Source of the DNA: Solenopsis invicta
Taxonomy: Eukaryota > Arthropoda > Insecta > Hymenoptera > Formicidae
DNA: 64,000 bases
Direction: 5' to 3'
NCBI RefSeq assembly: GCF_016802725.1
Contig: NC_052664.1
Location: forward strand, 29,405,275 to 29,469,274
The position numbers and the translations under genes are program-made. This document shows positions 47,632 through 58,241 of this stretch, piece after piece. The notes beneath the pieces were generated by a model. That model was given only the letters and a program-made list of their open reading frames with translations, was not told the origin of the DNA and did not search any database. The first letter of the stretch is position 1. Each line of letters starts with the position of its first letter.

Positions 47632-48064
47632 TTAGTAATGGTCTCTCCATTTCAAATTCTAAGTGCCACGAAAATTAGCGGGAAATCTGTTAAATAGTTC
47701 CTTACGCTCTAAATACCATTTTATTATTTAAATATACGTAAAAACCGGACATATGATGTCCGGTTTAACTTATCAACCGGACACCGGACAATACTCTTAA
47801 AAACCTGACAGTCTGGGTCAAAACCGGACGGTTGGCAACCCTACGCCCACCCCATGGATTCGGCAGGAACTGCGCTTAGTTATGCGCGAAAGAAACTCGG
47901 CCAGAAGAGCCTTTCGCAGGCGTTCTTCCTCCTCTATTTTAATCACTTTTCGTATACTGCGTAACAAGATAAACACCTTACTGGACAAAGCCAGAAATGA
48001 TTACCTTGCACAGCGTCTCGACTCTGCCTCTTCTCCCGCTCAGCTCTGGGGGTCAATCATGTAA

Positions 48065-49672
48065 TTTCACGTGGAACTTTTCACGTTTCACTTTTCACTT
48101 TTCATTTTTTCATTTTTCACTCATAGAGAGTTCACGTGAATCTTTTCACGCACAGCGATTATGTATGAATAATGCACGGAAGTTTAGGTTGCGTTCCAAA
48201 ATTCAGCCTTTAGAGGCTCGAATCTGTCATCGCTATTAAGCGGTCGTGAAAAAGGTTTCTACCTGCTTTTATAGTATAATTTTTACTGTAAAAATTTAAT
48301 TATAAAAAAAGAAATTGTAAAAAAATATATTCATAAATAAATAGCAATATTTCTTAGTTATATTGCATAAACTTATTTTACAAATATAATATATATTACA
48401 TTTATTTTTGATGATCCATATACGAGTATTGTAACAACTATTTTATTATGTAATAATCTAATTCTAAAAATTACATTGTAATTTAATACAATGTTTTTCA
48501 AAAATAACTTTAATTTAGTTTTATATTTATGCAAATTTTAAAGTAAATTAATTTCATTAGTCATTAAATTTAACTTTGTTTAATTAAAAAATATTGAATA
48601 ATTTAGTATACGGACCTTTATCAAAACTGAATTCTCCGCTCACACATGTATTTTCCAAATTTATGTACTAATGTAATCATTTTTTTCGAGAGATTTAACT
48701 CACTGCATTTTATTTATTTATTATTATACTATATTAAATATTATGTAAAACTATTCCATACAAGAACATGTGGATGAAAAGTGGTTGATTACTGCAATAT
48801 AGGTCCTAATTTCAAGAAGCAAAAGAAAATTAAACATAATAGTTTAAAATTTATTCATGTTCAATAATCAGAGAAGAAAAATAATAAAAGAGTGCTGAAA
48901 TTTACACCCGGAATGGCAAAATGTATTATATTTTTGTAGTTTTTAACTATCTGTTAAATATAATTTTCCCCTTTAAATATTAGAAAAGCATTAATTATAT
49001 CATATCATATGCTACCAAATATATAGAATGAGGCAATATAACTACTACCACTCTGAATATCTTTAAAATTATGAGAATAAAAGAAAAATTTATCAAATAG
49101 AAATTACATGACACAGAAGTGATCTTGTATTTTGCTTCTTTCTTACATAAAGTTTTAATTAGAAAATTTTTTCCTTGTTTTTTAAAATAAAATTATATAT
49201 AGATTTTTCTTAAATAACATAATTTTTTTAATATAACTTATTCTGTAAAAATATTAAAATAGAGTTATTAAAAAGTCAACAATTTATTAAATATTTTATA
49301 TTTTATACGGATGTATTTTGGTAAGAAGTATAAAATCTCAAACTAATAATTTTTGGGGCAACTATATTTTTTATGTACAGAATAATAAGATGAATTAATT
49401 GCTCTAAAGAAAAGACATGGATTAAAAAATATATATATAATTGCACATTGACAATTGCATGATTTATTATTATTTATTAGTTTTTAGTATAAAATATCTA
49501 TATATACATATACACAATGAAATCAATTATTTAATTAAAAATAAAAAAAAACTTGCTTCTAAAAATTAAAATCTTTGTGCAAGAGTATCTTTTGTACACT
49601 TTTTCATTATCTAACAAATTAATCAATTAAAGATTGTTTAGTATTAATTAACATATATCAAATGAGGTTTGT
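48065..49672. other. AT-rich DNA, nothing recognised
   Basis: After the LINE fragment comes a short run of imperfect TTTCAC(T/G)TTTCA repeats (48063-48145), then 1.5 kb of AT-rich sequence without recognisable coding or repeat structure. Confidence 0.5.
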
Positions 49673-49682
49673 CCAAATCAGT

Positions 49683-49974
49683 CCAAAACTTTGCTCGCTA
49701 TTTAAAACGCTTCTATTTTTCCGTGATTGACAAGTTTGATAACTTTGGCACATAAATCGGATCGTGTAAACGTTATAATTGTTATAGGCTTCACAGGCAG
49801 ACGATGATAGATAAATTAATCATATTATGATTGCAGAATTAGATGCCGTCAGTGTCTTTGTTTTATAAGCATAAACAAGTTTGGATTCAAGCAAAGATCT
49901 TTTTTTTGTTACTTTTTGTGTGACAATATCAAAGCGAGAAGTAAAAGCGTTTTAAATTGCGAGCAAAGTTTTGG
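49683..49974. mobile_element. MITE with about 33-bp inverted repeats, perhaps Tc1/mariner
   Basis: CCAAAACTTTGCTCGC at 49683 begins an arm of about 33 bp that returns inverted at 49942-49974 (TTGCGAGCAAAGTTTTGG at its end), with AAAACGCTT shared. The outer flank AGGTGTCTATCC (reverse strand, right side) resembles Tc1/mariner termini, but the left flank differs and no clean TA duplication is seen. It is non-coding and truncates the adjacent dehydrogenase remnant. Confidence 0.6.
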
Positions 49975-50036
49975 ATAGACACCTGTATTAAATAACTGAT
50001 TTATCCTCCAAATACATGTTATTCTTTTACATATCT

Positions 50037-50570
50037 TTTAATCGATGAGCAAGTGCTTTGGTAAATAAAATGTTTGCCAATTTACTTTGTGCGTAGCTCA
50101 TCATTGGCGAATAAGATCTCTTTAAATTAATGTCATCAAAATTAGTATCGCCAACTATAACAGAATATTTTTTTTATAAGTATTTTTATTATTATAATAA
50201 TACTTTAAACGAGAAAATCGTTTTAATGAACGTATGTAAAAAAACATTTTAATTTTTAAAAAGACACCATAATATTATTTTACTTACAAATATGCGCAAT
50301 TGACGGGAGATTGACTATTCTGCAATTGGGAGACAATTTTATTTTAGGCAAAAGTAGAAGGGTCAAAAGATGGTTGACTTGTAATCATTCCCGACTCAAT
50401 TCATTTCCGACCATCGTCTTCTCGTACGGATGCGCATACACGCCGGCATTATTTATAATTATGTTAATAGTTGTTTTATTCGTCAGTATAAAGTGTTTTG
50501 TACATTTTCTTACGCTCTTCAAACTGCATAGATCCAAATAATAAGTTACAAACTCATCTACACTCATTTT
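50037..50570 (-). pseudogene. Short-chain dehydrogenase (retinol dehydrogenase-like) remnant
   Basis: The minus-strand pieces follow the order of an RDH11/13-type enzyme: YYLDLCSLKSVRKC and NIIINNAGVYAHPYEKT (about 50550-50410), then after one in-frame TGA VNHLLTLLLLPKIK and RIVNLPSIAHI (50380-50295), then a GTAAGT donor. After an intron, GDTNFDDINLKRSY..MMSYAQSKLANILF (50140-50045) includes the catalytic YxxxK. The cofactor-binding N-terminal TGxxxGIG part and the C-terminus are missing. With one stop, both ends lost and a MITE just beyond, it is a decayed gene copy. Keeping an intron argues for a DNA-level duplicate rather than a retrocopy. Confidence 0.7.
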
Positions 50571-50992
50571 ATACTCATCCTTTGTGATCCTAGAAATAAT
50601 CTGTAAAGAATAACTGTAAAGAAATTTCGCAATAATTTCTTTACAGTTTTTTGAGGGGGGGGAAAAAATTAATATTAATTTTAATTTAATAATACGTAAT
50701 ATTACTTAATCTTGTTTAATTTAAAACTGTGTTATGACTGAAAATTAATTTGGCACGTAGTTCATTGAATTTGAAGGAAGTATATAAAATCACACAAATA
50801 ATACAAGCACGTAGATTTAGCTGCCTTGAAAGCATTTTTGTTCAATTTGATATAGTAACGGTCAAAATATCTCTCTACTACTTTAATTTTTTTATATTTT
50901 CTATTGCTAGTTATTAATATATTCATAACAGCATAATATTTATATAATTTATTTACTCGTTTTCAATATACATTTTCCAAATATATCATTTT

Positions 50993-51480
50993 TTAACGAG
51001 GTGAGAATATCAATCCAGCAAAACTAAACAAACGTTAATTCTAATTGTTGAGTATTTATTAAGACTTTGCAGCGAAATATCATTATGGTTTACATATTGC
51101 AGAAATTCCATTTCAACCAAATATACACTATTTTGAGATAAGGAAGTAGATAATAAAATGTTCATAAAATTGAAAAACTGTTGCTCCTTTTCATTAATGT
51201 ACACTTTATTATTAATCGTCGAAGTAAGTGAACTTCTATTGTTTATTGTTTCAATCACATCGATTACTGTGTCTTTATTAAATTGTAATTTAATATCTCT
51301 TAAATTTGGAAGTATCCAACAAAGCTTCTATTTTGGGGGACATACGGTAGCAATAATAAAATATTTAGCATCATCATTTAATTCAATTATATTATAAAAA
51401 CAATCGTGGAAACGTTTTAGAAAATACTCTTTTAATGGTTCACAATATTTTAGTATTCCAATATTATTTTAATCTCTCTC
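50993..51480 (-). pseudogene. Second hAT transposase remnant
   Basis: The minus-strand ORF 51258-51010 (EKEQQFFNFMNILLS, DISLQSLNKYSTIR) has the composition and order of a hAT C-terminal region. In a shifted frame immediately after it, RLFSFAGLIFSPR appears, the hallmark of the hAT dimerisation block, and then a stop. Upstream on the minus strand (51480-51260) a further compatible stretch is broken by a stop. At least one frameshift and two stops make it a pseudogene. Confidence 0.6.
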
Positions 51481-51931
51481 TAATCCTTTAATATTTTCTA
51501 AATTGTTTTTTAAGCCAAAGATCCAAGATGTAATGTTGCTAAAAAATATTATACATTAGGCAATAAAATTATCGCAACACTCATTTATACTAAAATTTTG
51601 CACAATTTCAAATTATCATAATTTTGTTAAGAATTATCGTACTTGAAATTTTTATTATATTAAAGCTTAAAGTCTCTTAAGGTGCATTTGACCAATTTTG
51701 AATTTCTGCTTTCCTCCTTCCGCCGTTTCTTTAAAAGTAAAGACGTGTTTTGTTTCCAAACATTTGCATAGTTTGACGCACTCCACGGCAGTGGAGTAGA
51801 ATAAATTTTTTTCGCAAATGTCACAATAGCCATCGTAAAATTTGGAGTTTTCCCTGCAAATTAAAAAAAAATCAAGTTTTTACGATTTTTTTGAGGAGTT
51901 AGAATGTATCAAAGTTATGTATGCATTTTTG
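51481..51931. other. Non-coding DNA between transposase remnants
   Basis: AT-rich sequence. The stretch 51755-51890 (ACTCCACGGCAGTGGAGTAG, with a short palindrome) resembles the segment around 40200-40260 (CTCCACGGCATGGAATAG) and may be part of the same repeat family. Confidence 0.35.
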
Positions 51932-52160
51932 TCAGTTACCGCCAGCATTACCTGGATTTCGATTTGTCTCATTGATGATGAGGCAATCTTCTTTAGCTGA
52001 CGTTACATAAAATTCGACGAAATCCGCCTTTTTCTTGATAACGAGCCCAAACTTGAGAGATGAAGAATGAATACCTGTTTGCCTTGTAACATAACTTTGA
52101 TTCAATCTTTCTTCCAAAAGAGCATTGATTTGCGCACATTGAATTTCATTCAAACGAGGT
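51932..52160 (-). pseudogene. Tc1/mariner transposase N-terminal fragment
   Basis: RLNEIQCAQINALLEERLNQ followed by SYVTRQTGIHSSSL is the first helix-turn-helix of a Tc1-type transposase. The later TSAKEDCLIINETNRNP matches the block after the second DNA-binding helix. About 70 codons remain; the DDE catalytic domain is absent. Confidence 0.65.
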
Positions 52161-52260
52161 ATTGTTACGACTTTATTACTTGCTTTTTGAGTGACACAGT
52201 AAAGAATAAGTTTACCCTTATATACAGTTTTGGTGTTTACAGTTTTTATGAGAATCAATA

Positions 52261-52554
52261 TAAATCACATACATTTCACAGTGTTTCTCCGGATCACATG
52301 CAAAAACTGGCCAAATGCACCGGCCTTAGGCCGGTTCTACAATGCGTCATGTGTCGCTGTCGGATGTCGTGTCATAAAGGATGGGAGATGTTAATTCGTT
52401 CCGAAGGAGAAGTGAGAAACCGTGTCTCTTTACGTGAGTACGATAGACGACTTCCAAGCGCAAGAGATTTTCAGATCTCAGTAACGGCTGAACCGATCAA
52501 GTTCTGAGTAAAATTGAATGGATGAAAGCATAGTCTTGAACTTTGATCCTTGCC
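52261..52554. other. GC-richer repeat-like stretch, unassigned
   Basis: About 290 bp of moderate GC content, starting near a GGCCTTAGGCCGG palindrome (52323-52335). It has no coding similarity and is probably another non-autonomous element. Confidence 0.35.
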
Positions 52555-52728
52555 AAACTAAAGCACTAAAGATGTGAGTATTCCTATGGTCCGCCATTTT
52601 AGTCCTTTCTCCCCCGTCTCCTCACTCCTTGCTTATACGCTGCCTCGTGACGTAGGCAAGTAGTGAGGAAGCGGGAGAGGGGGAAGGACCGTTGGCAGAC
52701 CGTTGGAATACCTTTAGTGCTCTAGCTA
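52555..52728. mobile_element. Foldback MITE with arms of about 75 bp
   Basis: GCACTAAAG near 52563, followed by TATTCC, GGTCCGCC, a CCTTTCTCCCCCGTCTCCTC pyrimidine block and ACTCCTTGC, returns inverted on the right (GCAAGTAGTGAGG, GGGAGAGGGGGAAGGACC, GGAATACC, CTTTAGTGC ending at 52720). The whole element is one imperfect palindrome and non-coding. Confidence 0.7.
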
Positions 52729-53240
52729 AAGAGCGATTACTGTTACATTTTTTAATTAAACTAGAATCAAAAATTCTTTTTTATGCATAAGTAAAAAAGT
52801 ATTTTATTTTATCGTTTTACCATTGAATATTGTCTTACCGCTTTCACAATTGCCTCTCCAGATATAATTGTCGATTAAGTTCATTATTATTGAAGTAAAC
52901 AAAATCCATTCCTTAAAAAGCCAACATACATAGTGCATATGTAAAATGGACAAATTTGAATATCAAATATTTTTCGAACAAGAAACCATCAACAAAACCT
53001 GCATGAATCAAATACATTTAAACATACATACAAATGATACATACAATTTCTAGCAGCAGCTTACTTGACGCGCCCATTATTTTTTTAAATATAACTAATA
53101 CTGTTAAAATTATCTTTTACAACGATTTAGCGATTTAGCGGATAACGTTATAACTTTCATAACAATAATAATTACTTTGAAATTAACATGTACTTTTTCA
53201 TTATTTTTTGTAATATGCTATAAGTAAATCACAAGATTTT
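52729..53240. other. AT-rich spacer, nothing recognised
   Basis: About 500 bp of AT-rich DNA before the first GC-rich island; no coding or repeat signal seen. Confidence 0.4.
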
Positions 53241-53840
53241 AAAATTACATTATTTGATGATGTTCGGGATGGAGCGAGAGATGGGGACGGGGTGCGAGGC
53301 GTTATCTCTCTTCCCGATTTCGCGGGAGACCGACGTTCGCGAGCGGGAAGCGAGGGCCGACCATCGTCAGGCGATGGCACGGCCGCGAGTGTGAACATGC
53401 GCTTGAGCGTGGCAAACGGCGAGCGGGAGCGTGCGCTCGGGCCGTATTAGATTGCAAACGTAGCGACAAATATTGATGCCTTCGGTATTCGACGATCTTT
53501 CTGGAAAGATCCGAAGAGCGGAATGTTGTTGACGATCTCTCGTTTTCCCGCCGGAATCTTTCTAGAAGGATCACAGTCTTTATAAGGCGCGAGAGCGAGA
53601 CGCGCGTCGCAGTCGCAATTGAATTTCGAGATAAGTAGTACGCGAAAGTTAGAGTGAGCGAATTTTGAAATGGCTTGCTTCCCTTGTCGGACTTTGATCG
53701 GATTGGTACCGCTATCGATAGGCGTCGATGCGTGCATGACCATTGTGTCCGTTCAGAGTGCAGTGGGCGAGTTATACTTCGAGCGCGGTAATATTCGGGT
53801 CCTTAAAAAGAAAACGCCTTTTTGACTCACGTTTTCTTTG
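53241..53840 (+). promoter_or_regulatory. GC-rich island with heat-shock-element-like motifs and TATA box
   Basis: A sharply GC-richer 600-bp stretch in AT-rich DNA. Two copies of TTCnnGAAnnATC lie at about 53499-53511 (TTCTGGAAAGATC) and 53561-53573 (TTCTAGAAGGATC), close to the heat-shock factor site nTTCnnGAAn. They precede TATAAGGCGCGAG (53580-53592) and a purine-rich leader. The longest frame downstream is 51 codons (ATG 53670 to TGA 53825) and matches no heat-shock protein known to me. This could be the promoter of a non-coding or divergent stress gene, a displaced promoter, or chance. Confidence 0.35.
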
Positions 53841-54724
53841 CCGGGCAGTCGCCTAAACCGTCTCCGTCTCAATACTTTGTTTCGCTGTCACACAGTATCT
53901 CAAGTTTCAAGTCTGCGCGCGAACAGATGATTAATATTAAATGTAATAATAAATATTGTAAATATTCAAACTAAACAATTCTGTACATTCAACAAGCTTA
54001 TCTTTATGTTAAATTCACGTAATAATTTTTCTAATTCTTTATTTTTTAGCATACTGTACATTATAGCATCATTTTTACCCGAATTTGAATTAATTTTGTT
54101 AAATATTAATATCATTATTAAGACTATATTCAATGTCAGTATTGAAAATTGATTTAATCATTATTTAACAAGTCTTGTAAGTAATGATTAAAGTGTAGGC
54201 TATATTTTCAATTCATATGTATATATGTACATGGTACATGTTTGTGCACATGTGATGTAAGTTAACATATACGTACCCATACACACACAGTTCATTTTAC
54301 TATTGCTTCTCCTTAAATAACAAGAAAAATAAAACGACCATCATTTTATGTCTCAATTGAAAAGATATTCATTTCTAAACTTTTACCAATAAAACGGGCC
54401 CGCCAAGTACGCTGCTGCTAGAGATTTTGCCCATTTTATCTGTCACATAATTTACTGCTCATCGAGGTGTCCAGTTTGACCACGTTGTGATTGACCACAG
54501 TCATTTAGAGCGACCGATTCCTAGAGTTTTTCCACTGTTTAACTTTATAAGTGAAAATATTTTTATAACTGGCGCATTTTAAAGATTTTGTACATTTTTT
54601 TTGAAAAAATACATTTAGACAAAATATTCAAAAACTCTCAAGATTTAACACAAAATAAACAGCTAAAACAGGCTAGCGTTATCTAACTAGGCTATAGCGT
54701 TATTAATTTCTTTTATTTATTCGC
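53841..54724. other. AT-rich spacer between two GC-rich islands
   Basis: About 0.9 kb with no recognisable coding exon. If the island at 53241-53840 drives a transcript, its body would run through here. Confidence 0.4.
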
Positions 54725-55825
54725 GGCTTGATTTCTATGTAAACTTGGGCGCCTCGACACACGTCGCCGAAGGAGCAACAACGACGAGGGATGTTGACGG
54801 CGGCCAGAAAGGGAGCGGACGATCGTTCAGGGCCGGTGCACGAGAAACCGCCGACGGAGAGGAGGACGAGGCGACGTGGCGACGAGTAAGCGCTGCGCGC
54901 GGAGGGCTCGCGGTCAAGGATGGACAGGCTAGAGCGGACGAACGGTCAGAGCAAGGTCGTCGGATGCCAGCTGTTCACCCGGAATAATAGCGACGGAGGA
55001 TCGTCGCCTCGGAAGGAAGCTGCTGTTGTCCGCGAGGACGGCGAGAGCGGCATGGATATCGGATGCCGACGGGGACCGCACGACACCTGCAGAGACTCGA
55101 CACTGCGCTGCCGTGACGTCACGACTAGATAAGGGCGGCCGCTGATAGGCCGCGCCGCGAGGCGCAAGGATATCGCGTACCCTGTAGGAGGGGTAGCGCC
55201 CATCGATCGCGCATCGAGCGCGATCCTCGCGACTTTTGCGTGCGACCCGGCGTTCGGCGTACATGGTGCGTTAGAGAGAGCGAGCGAGGGATATCGGCGA
55301 GAGTGCCCGGCCCTAGCGAGTGTGTCCGGCAGAGGATCTCAGAGGGATCCTCCCGAGGAACCAGGAGGAAGACTGGAGTCGTCGTCGAGGTGACCCTCTG
55401 AAACTGTGTGAAGCCACGAGCTGTCGGTGTCGACCGGCTCGCGCTCTGAGGTGGAGCCATTAGATTAGTGTGCGAGTGCGTCCGCCGCGTGGCGATTGAA
55501 CGCACCTTCTTAGTGTTTGGTTGACTCTCCACCTCAAGCCCGAGATCTTGTTGGCGCACCCAGTTGTCGGCTGCCGCGTGTACTTTAGCTGTCCCGCCGT
55601 AGAAGCTCGCGGACGACCGGCTTCCTGGGAAGCCGCAAAGCCCTCACGCACGTGCGCGAGTCGTGTTACGTCCGTGGTCCTACGGCCGCCTGAGGAGCCT
55701 ATCGGTGCGTGTCGCCTCGCGCGTGTTGGATTAATTTGGTTGTACGTTTCCAGCGACTGCGTTGCCGCCGACGCGAATCTTATTTATTGTATAGAATAAA
55801 TTTAAAACGGGTATCTTGGTCGACA
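54725..55825. other. 1.1-kb GC-rich island of unknown nature
   Basis: The sequence changes abruptly from AT-rich to CpG-rich at about 54725 and back at about 55790, with an AATAAA at 55795-55800. Several overlapping ORFs of 60-144 codons exist on both strands, as expected by chance in GC-rich DNA; none has a recognisable domain. It could be a solo LTR of a GC-rich retrotransposon, a promoter with a 5' untranslated exon of a gene beyond the window, or a non-coding RNA. No flanking duplication supporting a solo LTR was found at the most obvious ends. Confidence 0.4.
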
Positions 55826-56140
55826 TGTTAAATGATATACGTCTACATTTGGGATGCAAATTAATATTTTTAAACGTAATTTCGTTATTCAGAAACCGTT
55901 AAAATTACCAATTCACAGTATAAAGAATAAACTCGTAACTTTCAAGTTTTGTAATTTGAATGTCCTCAATAAAAAAACTTTATTTTAACATTTTCGAAAG
56001 TTCTCAAAGTGAGAATATGCAATAATAAATGAGGATTTTTGAGAGTTTCGAATTTTAAATTTCACGATTTGCAATTTCACGATCATTAAATTTAATATTT
56101 ATAATTAAGCAATTCATCATATTTTGTATTTTTCTATTAA
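55826..56140. other. AT-rich flank of the Gypsy element
   Basis: About 300 bp of AT-rich DNA up to the TTTGT duplication; nothing recognised. Confidence 0.4.
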
Positions 56141-56145
56141 TTTGT

Positions 56146-56995
56146 TTAAGACGGGGGAGGCGGGGATTTTACAAAATCACAATAATCAGTCGTATTCCGA
56201 CTTCAAAACTATTCCGTTTATTTCCGACATGGTAATGCTTGGGCGATCTATACTTGCCGGTGTCCCTACGACGACTCATGATGTAAGAAGAAAGGTGAAA
56301 CAAGTAACCAGATGCGCAGTAGACCATACTCTAGACCAATCAGAACTGGGTCCAAATTTTGAGATTCAATATGGCTACGGCTCCGGTACTGGGACGTATT
56401 TATACTTGCATTTATACGTGAATCGGAGATAATCGGTGAATCGAAGAAATTCAAAGCTACTTAAAAAAAGAAGAATGTGAAGGTAAGGTTGAGACTTTGT
56501 ACATTAATAAAAATTGTGATAATTGTTATTTCAAATTTTGTAAACTTGAATTAGAAGAAATTTGGAAAGTTATAAGAATGAGCTTATGTGTATGGCTAAA
56601 TTGTTGTATTTCATGTTTATAACAACAGTGTTTATTGCAACAATGATTTTTGTTAAAGATAATAAATTTCAAGTATTTTTACATTTTTATATTTATTTTT
56701 TTTAACAGCATCTACATTTTAAGTATGTGTGACTACATATGATTGTTTCGTATTTAAATTGCGCGGATATATTTGGACCCAAATTTCATTGGCTCATCAC
56801 ATCGAGCCACGCCTCTTACCGCGCATCGAGCCGCCAACGATGCGCGTTGTTTCACCTTGTTTTTTACATCATGCGACGACTTGTCTGTAGTAACGCCTAT
56901 GCACGACTCTCGTCTCTTGCTTTTCTTTCTGCGGCAGCGCTATCTTCTCAATAACGCGTCAACTAATATTAGACGTTTGAATTATAACGCTTACA
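56146..56995 (-). repeat. Gypsy 3' LTR, carrying a MITE insertion
   Basis: The LTR runs from TTAAGACGGGGG to ...CGCTTACA (plus-strand reading) and is 245 bp without the 597-bp MITE at 56277-56873 and its duplicated 8 bp. It matches the other LTR at 61692-61928 except for three transitions and 8 extra bases (TCCCTACG) beside the MITE site. Confidence 0.93.
56277..56873. mobile_element. 597-bp hAT-type MITE inside the Gypsy LTR
   Basis: It begins CATGATGTAAGAAGAAAGGT and ends with the near-complement ACCTTGTTTTTTACATCATG. Inverted similarity reappears further in (GGGTCCAAAT on the left, its counterpart TTTGGACCCAAAT on the right). Eight-base duplications CGACGACT flank it (56269-56276 and 56874-56881). 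The other LTR lacks the insertion, which proves mobility after the Gypsy element arrived. It has no transposase. Confidence 0.88.
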
Positions 56996-57146
56996 ATTCG
57001 GCCAGCCTGACCGTTGTCCGTCCTCGGACATATAAAATTTAAATTAGAATTCTCAAACTTACATGCTATTAATATATTGACAAATACGTGTCCCAGCGCT
57101 ATGTACAATAAAAGAAATCTATAACAATACTAGAGCAACTCTGGAG

Positions 57147-58229
57147 TCAGTCAATGTTTCTCCACGGTCGCATATTACATGCTTGCCAAACACCACGGTA
57201 CGGTCGCTGAGTATTTTGATAACCATCCTCGTCAGCAACGACATAGTGATCATGTCGCAGACATTTTACAATTTTATAAGGTCCTTTAAATTGCGGTATT
57301 AATTTTCTCGAAGCTCCTGCAGTGTTATCAAAATTTCGAATCATGATTAAATCTCCCTTTTCATAATGATAAGGTTTTTTTCGCTTCCGATTTACAATAG
57401 ATTCGTTCCGTTTCTGAGATAGTTCGGTGTTTTTTACAATGTTTGATCTGAGTCGATTTATATTTCTATCACTCTCACATCGATTATTCTGCAAATAGGT
57501 CGCTATTTCATCTCGCACTTTACCCCGCTGGCTGATACCAAATAAAGCTTCACTGGGGGTAGTACCAATGCTCTTATTTAATGTATTATTTAATGAGTAC
57601 TCTACGTTTCTCAACACTTTATACCAATATTTTCCATTTTCGTTATCGACCAGCTTGGCTAACATAGGAGTAAGTATTCTGTTAATACGTTCGACTTGTC
57701 CGTTCGCTTGCGGTGAGCCTGTCGCTATCAGAATGTGCTTAACATCATTTCCGTTAACAAAATCACAGAATTCTCGCGAAGTAAATGAAGCACCGCGATC
57801 TGATATTATTACCCCAGGTCGGCTATAATTGACAAAATAATCATCTAGACATCGTATCGCTTCCGAAGTCGAGGCATGTTTTGTCGGATATAATTTGACA
57901 TATTTAGTGAAGGCATCCACTATCAGAAATACATATTGCTTAACCAACCGCGCTCTATCTACCGGGCCATAATAATCAATGTGCAAAGTATTAAACGGTA
58001 CATTCCCCTTTGGAATACTATGCAGATATCCCTCCTTACGTCCCGACACCGGAGAATAGGCGATACACTTCAAGCAATTTCTGACATGAGATTCGACCTT
58101 CTCTTTTAATTTAGGAAACCAATAATTCTGTTTGATAACGTGAACAGTTTTTTTCACCCCAAAATGCCCCATTTTATCGTGATACTTATACAGCACATTG
58201 CGCTCCATAGCCGACGGTACATAAAACAA
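57147..58229 (-). pseudogene. Gypsy integrase domain
   Basis: Minus-strand frame of 360 codons (ending at 57147) after the third stop of the gag-pol frame. It has the HHCC zinc domain (YHDKMGHFG then CLKC), and the DDE core with LHIDYYGP, IISDRGASFTS and SPQANGQVERINR. A basic C-terminal region follows (KRKKPYHYEKGDL, FKGPYKIVK). The integrase catalytic residues are present. The frame continues upstream into RNase H through one TAA at 58242-58244. Confidence 0.92.
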
Positions 58230-58241
58230 TATCTGATCAGG

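Larger units (their letters stand above)
46461..47843 (-). mobile_element. hAT DNA transposon, 1383 bp, with intact ends
   Basis: The element begins TAGGGTTGCCAAC and ends with its exact complement GTTGGCAACCCTA (13-bp terminal inverted repeats). It is flanked by perfect 8-bp duplications CGCCCACC (46453-46460 and 47844-47851), the duplication length of the hAT superfamily. Inside, the minus strand keeps only the C-terminal end of a hAT transposase, so it is a non-autonomous deletion derivative. It sits in a non-LTR retrotransposon and itself carries a 105-bp MITE. Confidence 0.92.
46140..48064 (+). pseudogene. Non-LTR retrotransposon fragment, split by a hAT insertion
   Basis: Two coding pieces read on the plus strand. 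Piece A (about 46140-46460) encodes the end of an endonuclease domain and its linker (SSDLIEVTLN, PPRIISARDFSKY), then stops and a 21-bp tandem duplication near 46388-46429. Piece B (47844-48064) encodes ELRLVMRERNSARRAFRRR and the DSASSPAQLWGSI block found before the reverse transcriptase of endonuclease-type LINEs. The pieces are adjacent parts of one element, interrupted by the 1383-bp hAT copy. The reverse transcriptase itself is absent. The clade is not assigned. Confidence 0.75.

Noticed and set aside
54725..55825. Solo LTR
   Set aside because: Tempting because of sharp edges and AATAAA, but TG..CA ends with a matching target duplication could not be found, so it is left as an unexplained island.
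56739..57042. ORFs of 71-89 codons inside the MITE and LTR
   Set aside because: They cross the MITE-LTR junction and have no domain; random frames in GC-richer repeat DNA.
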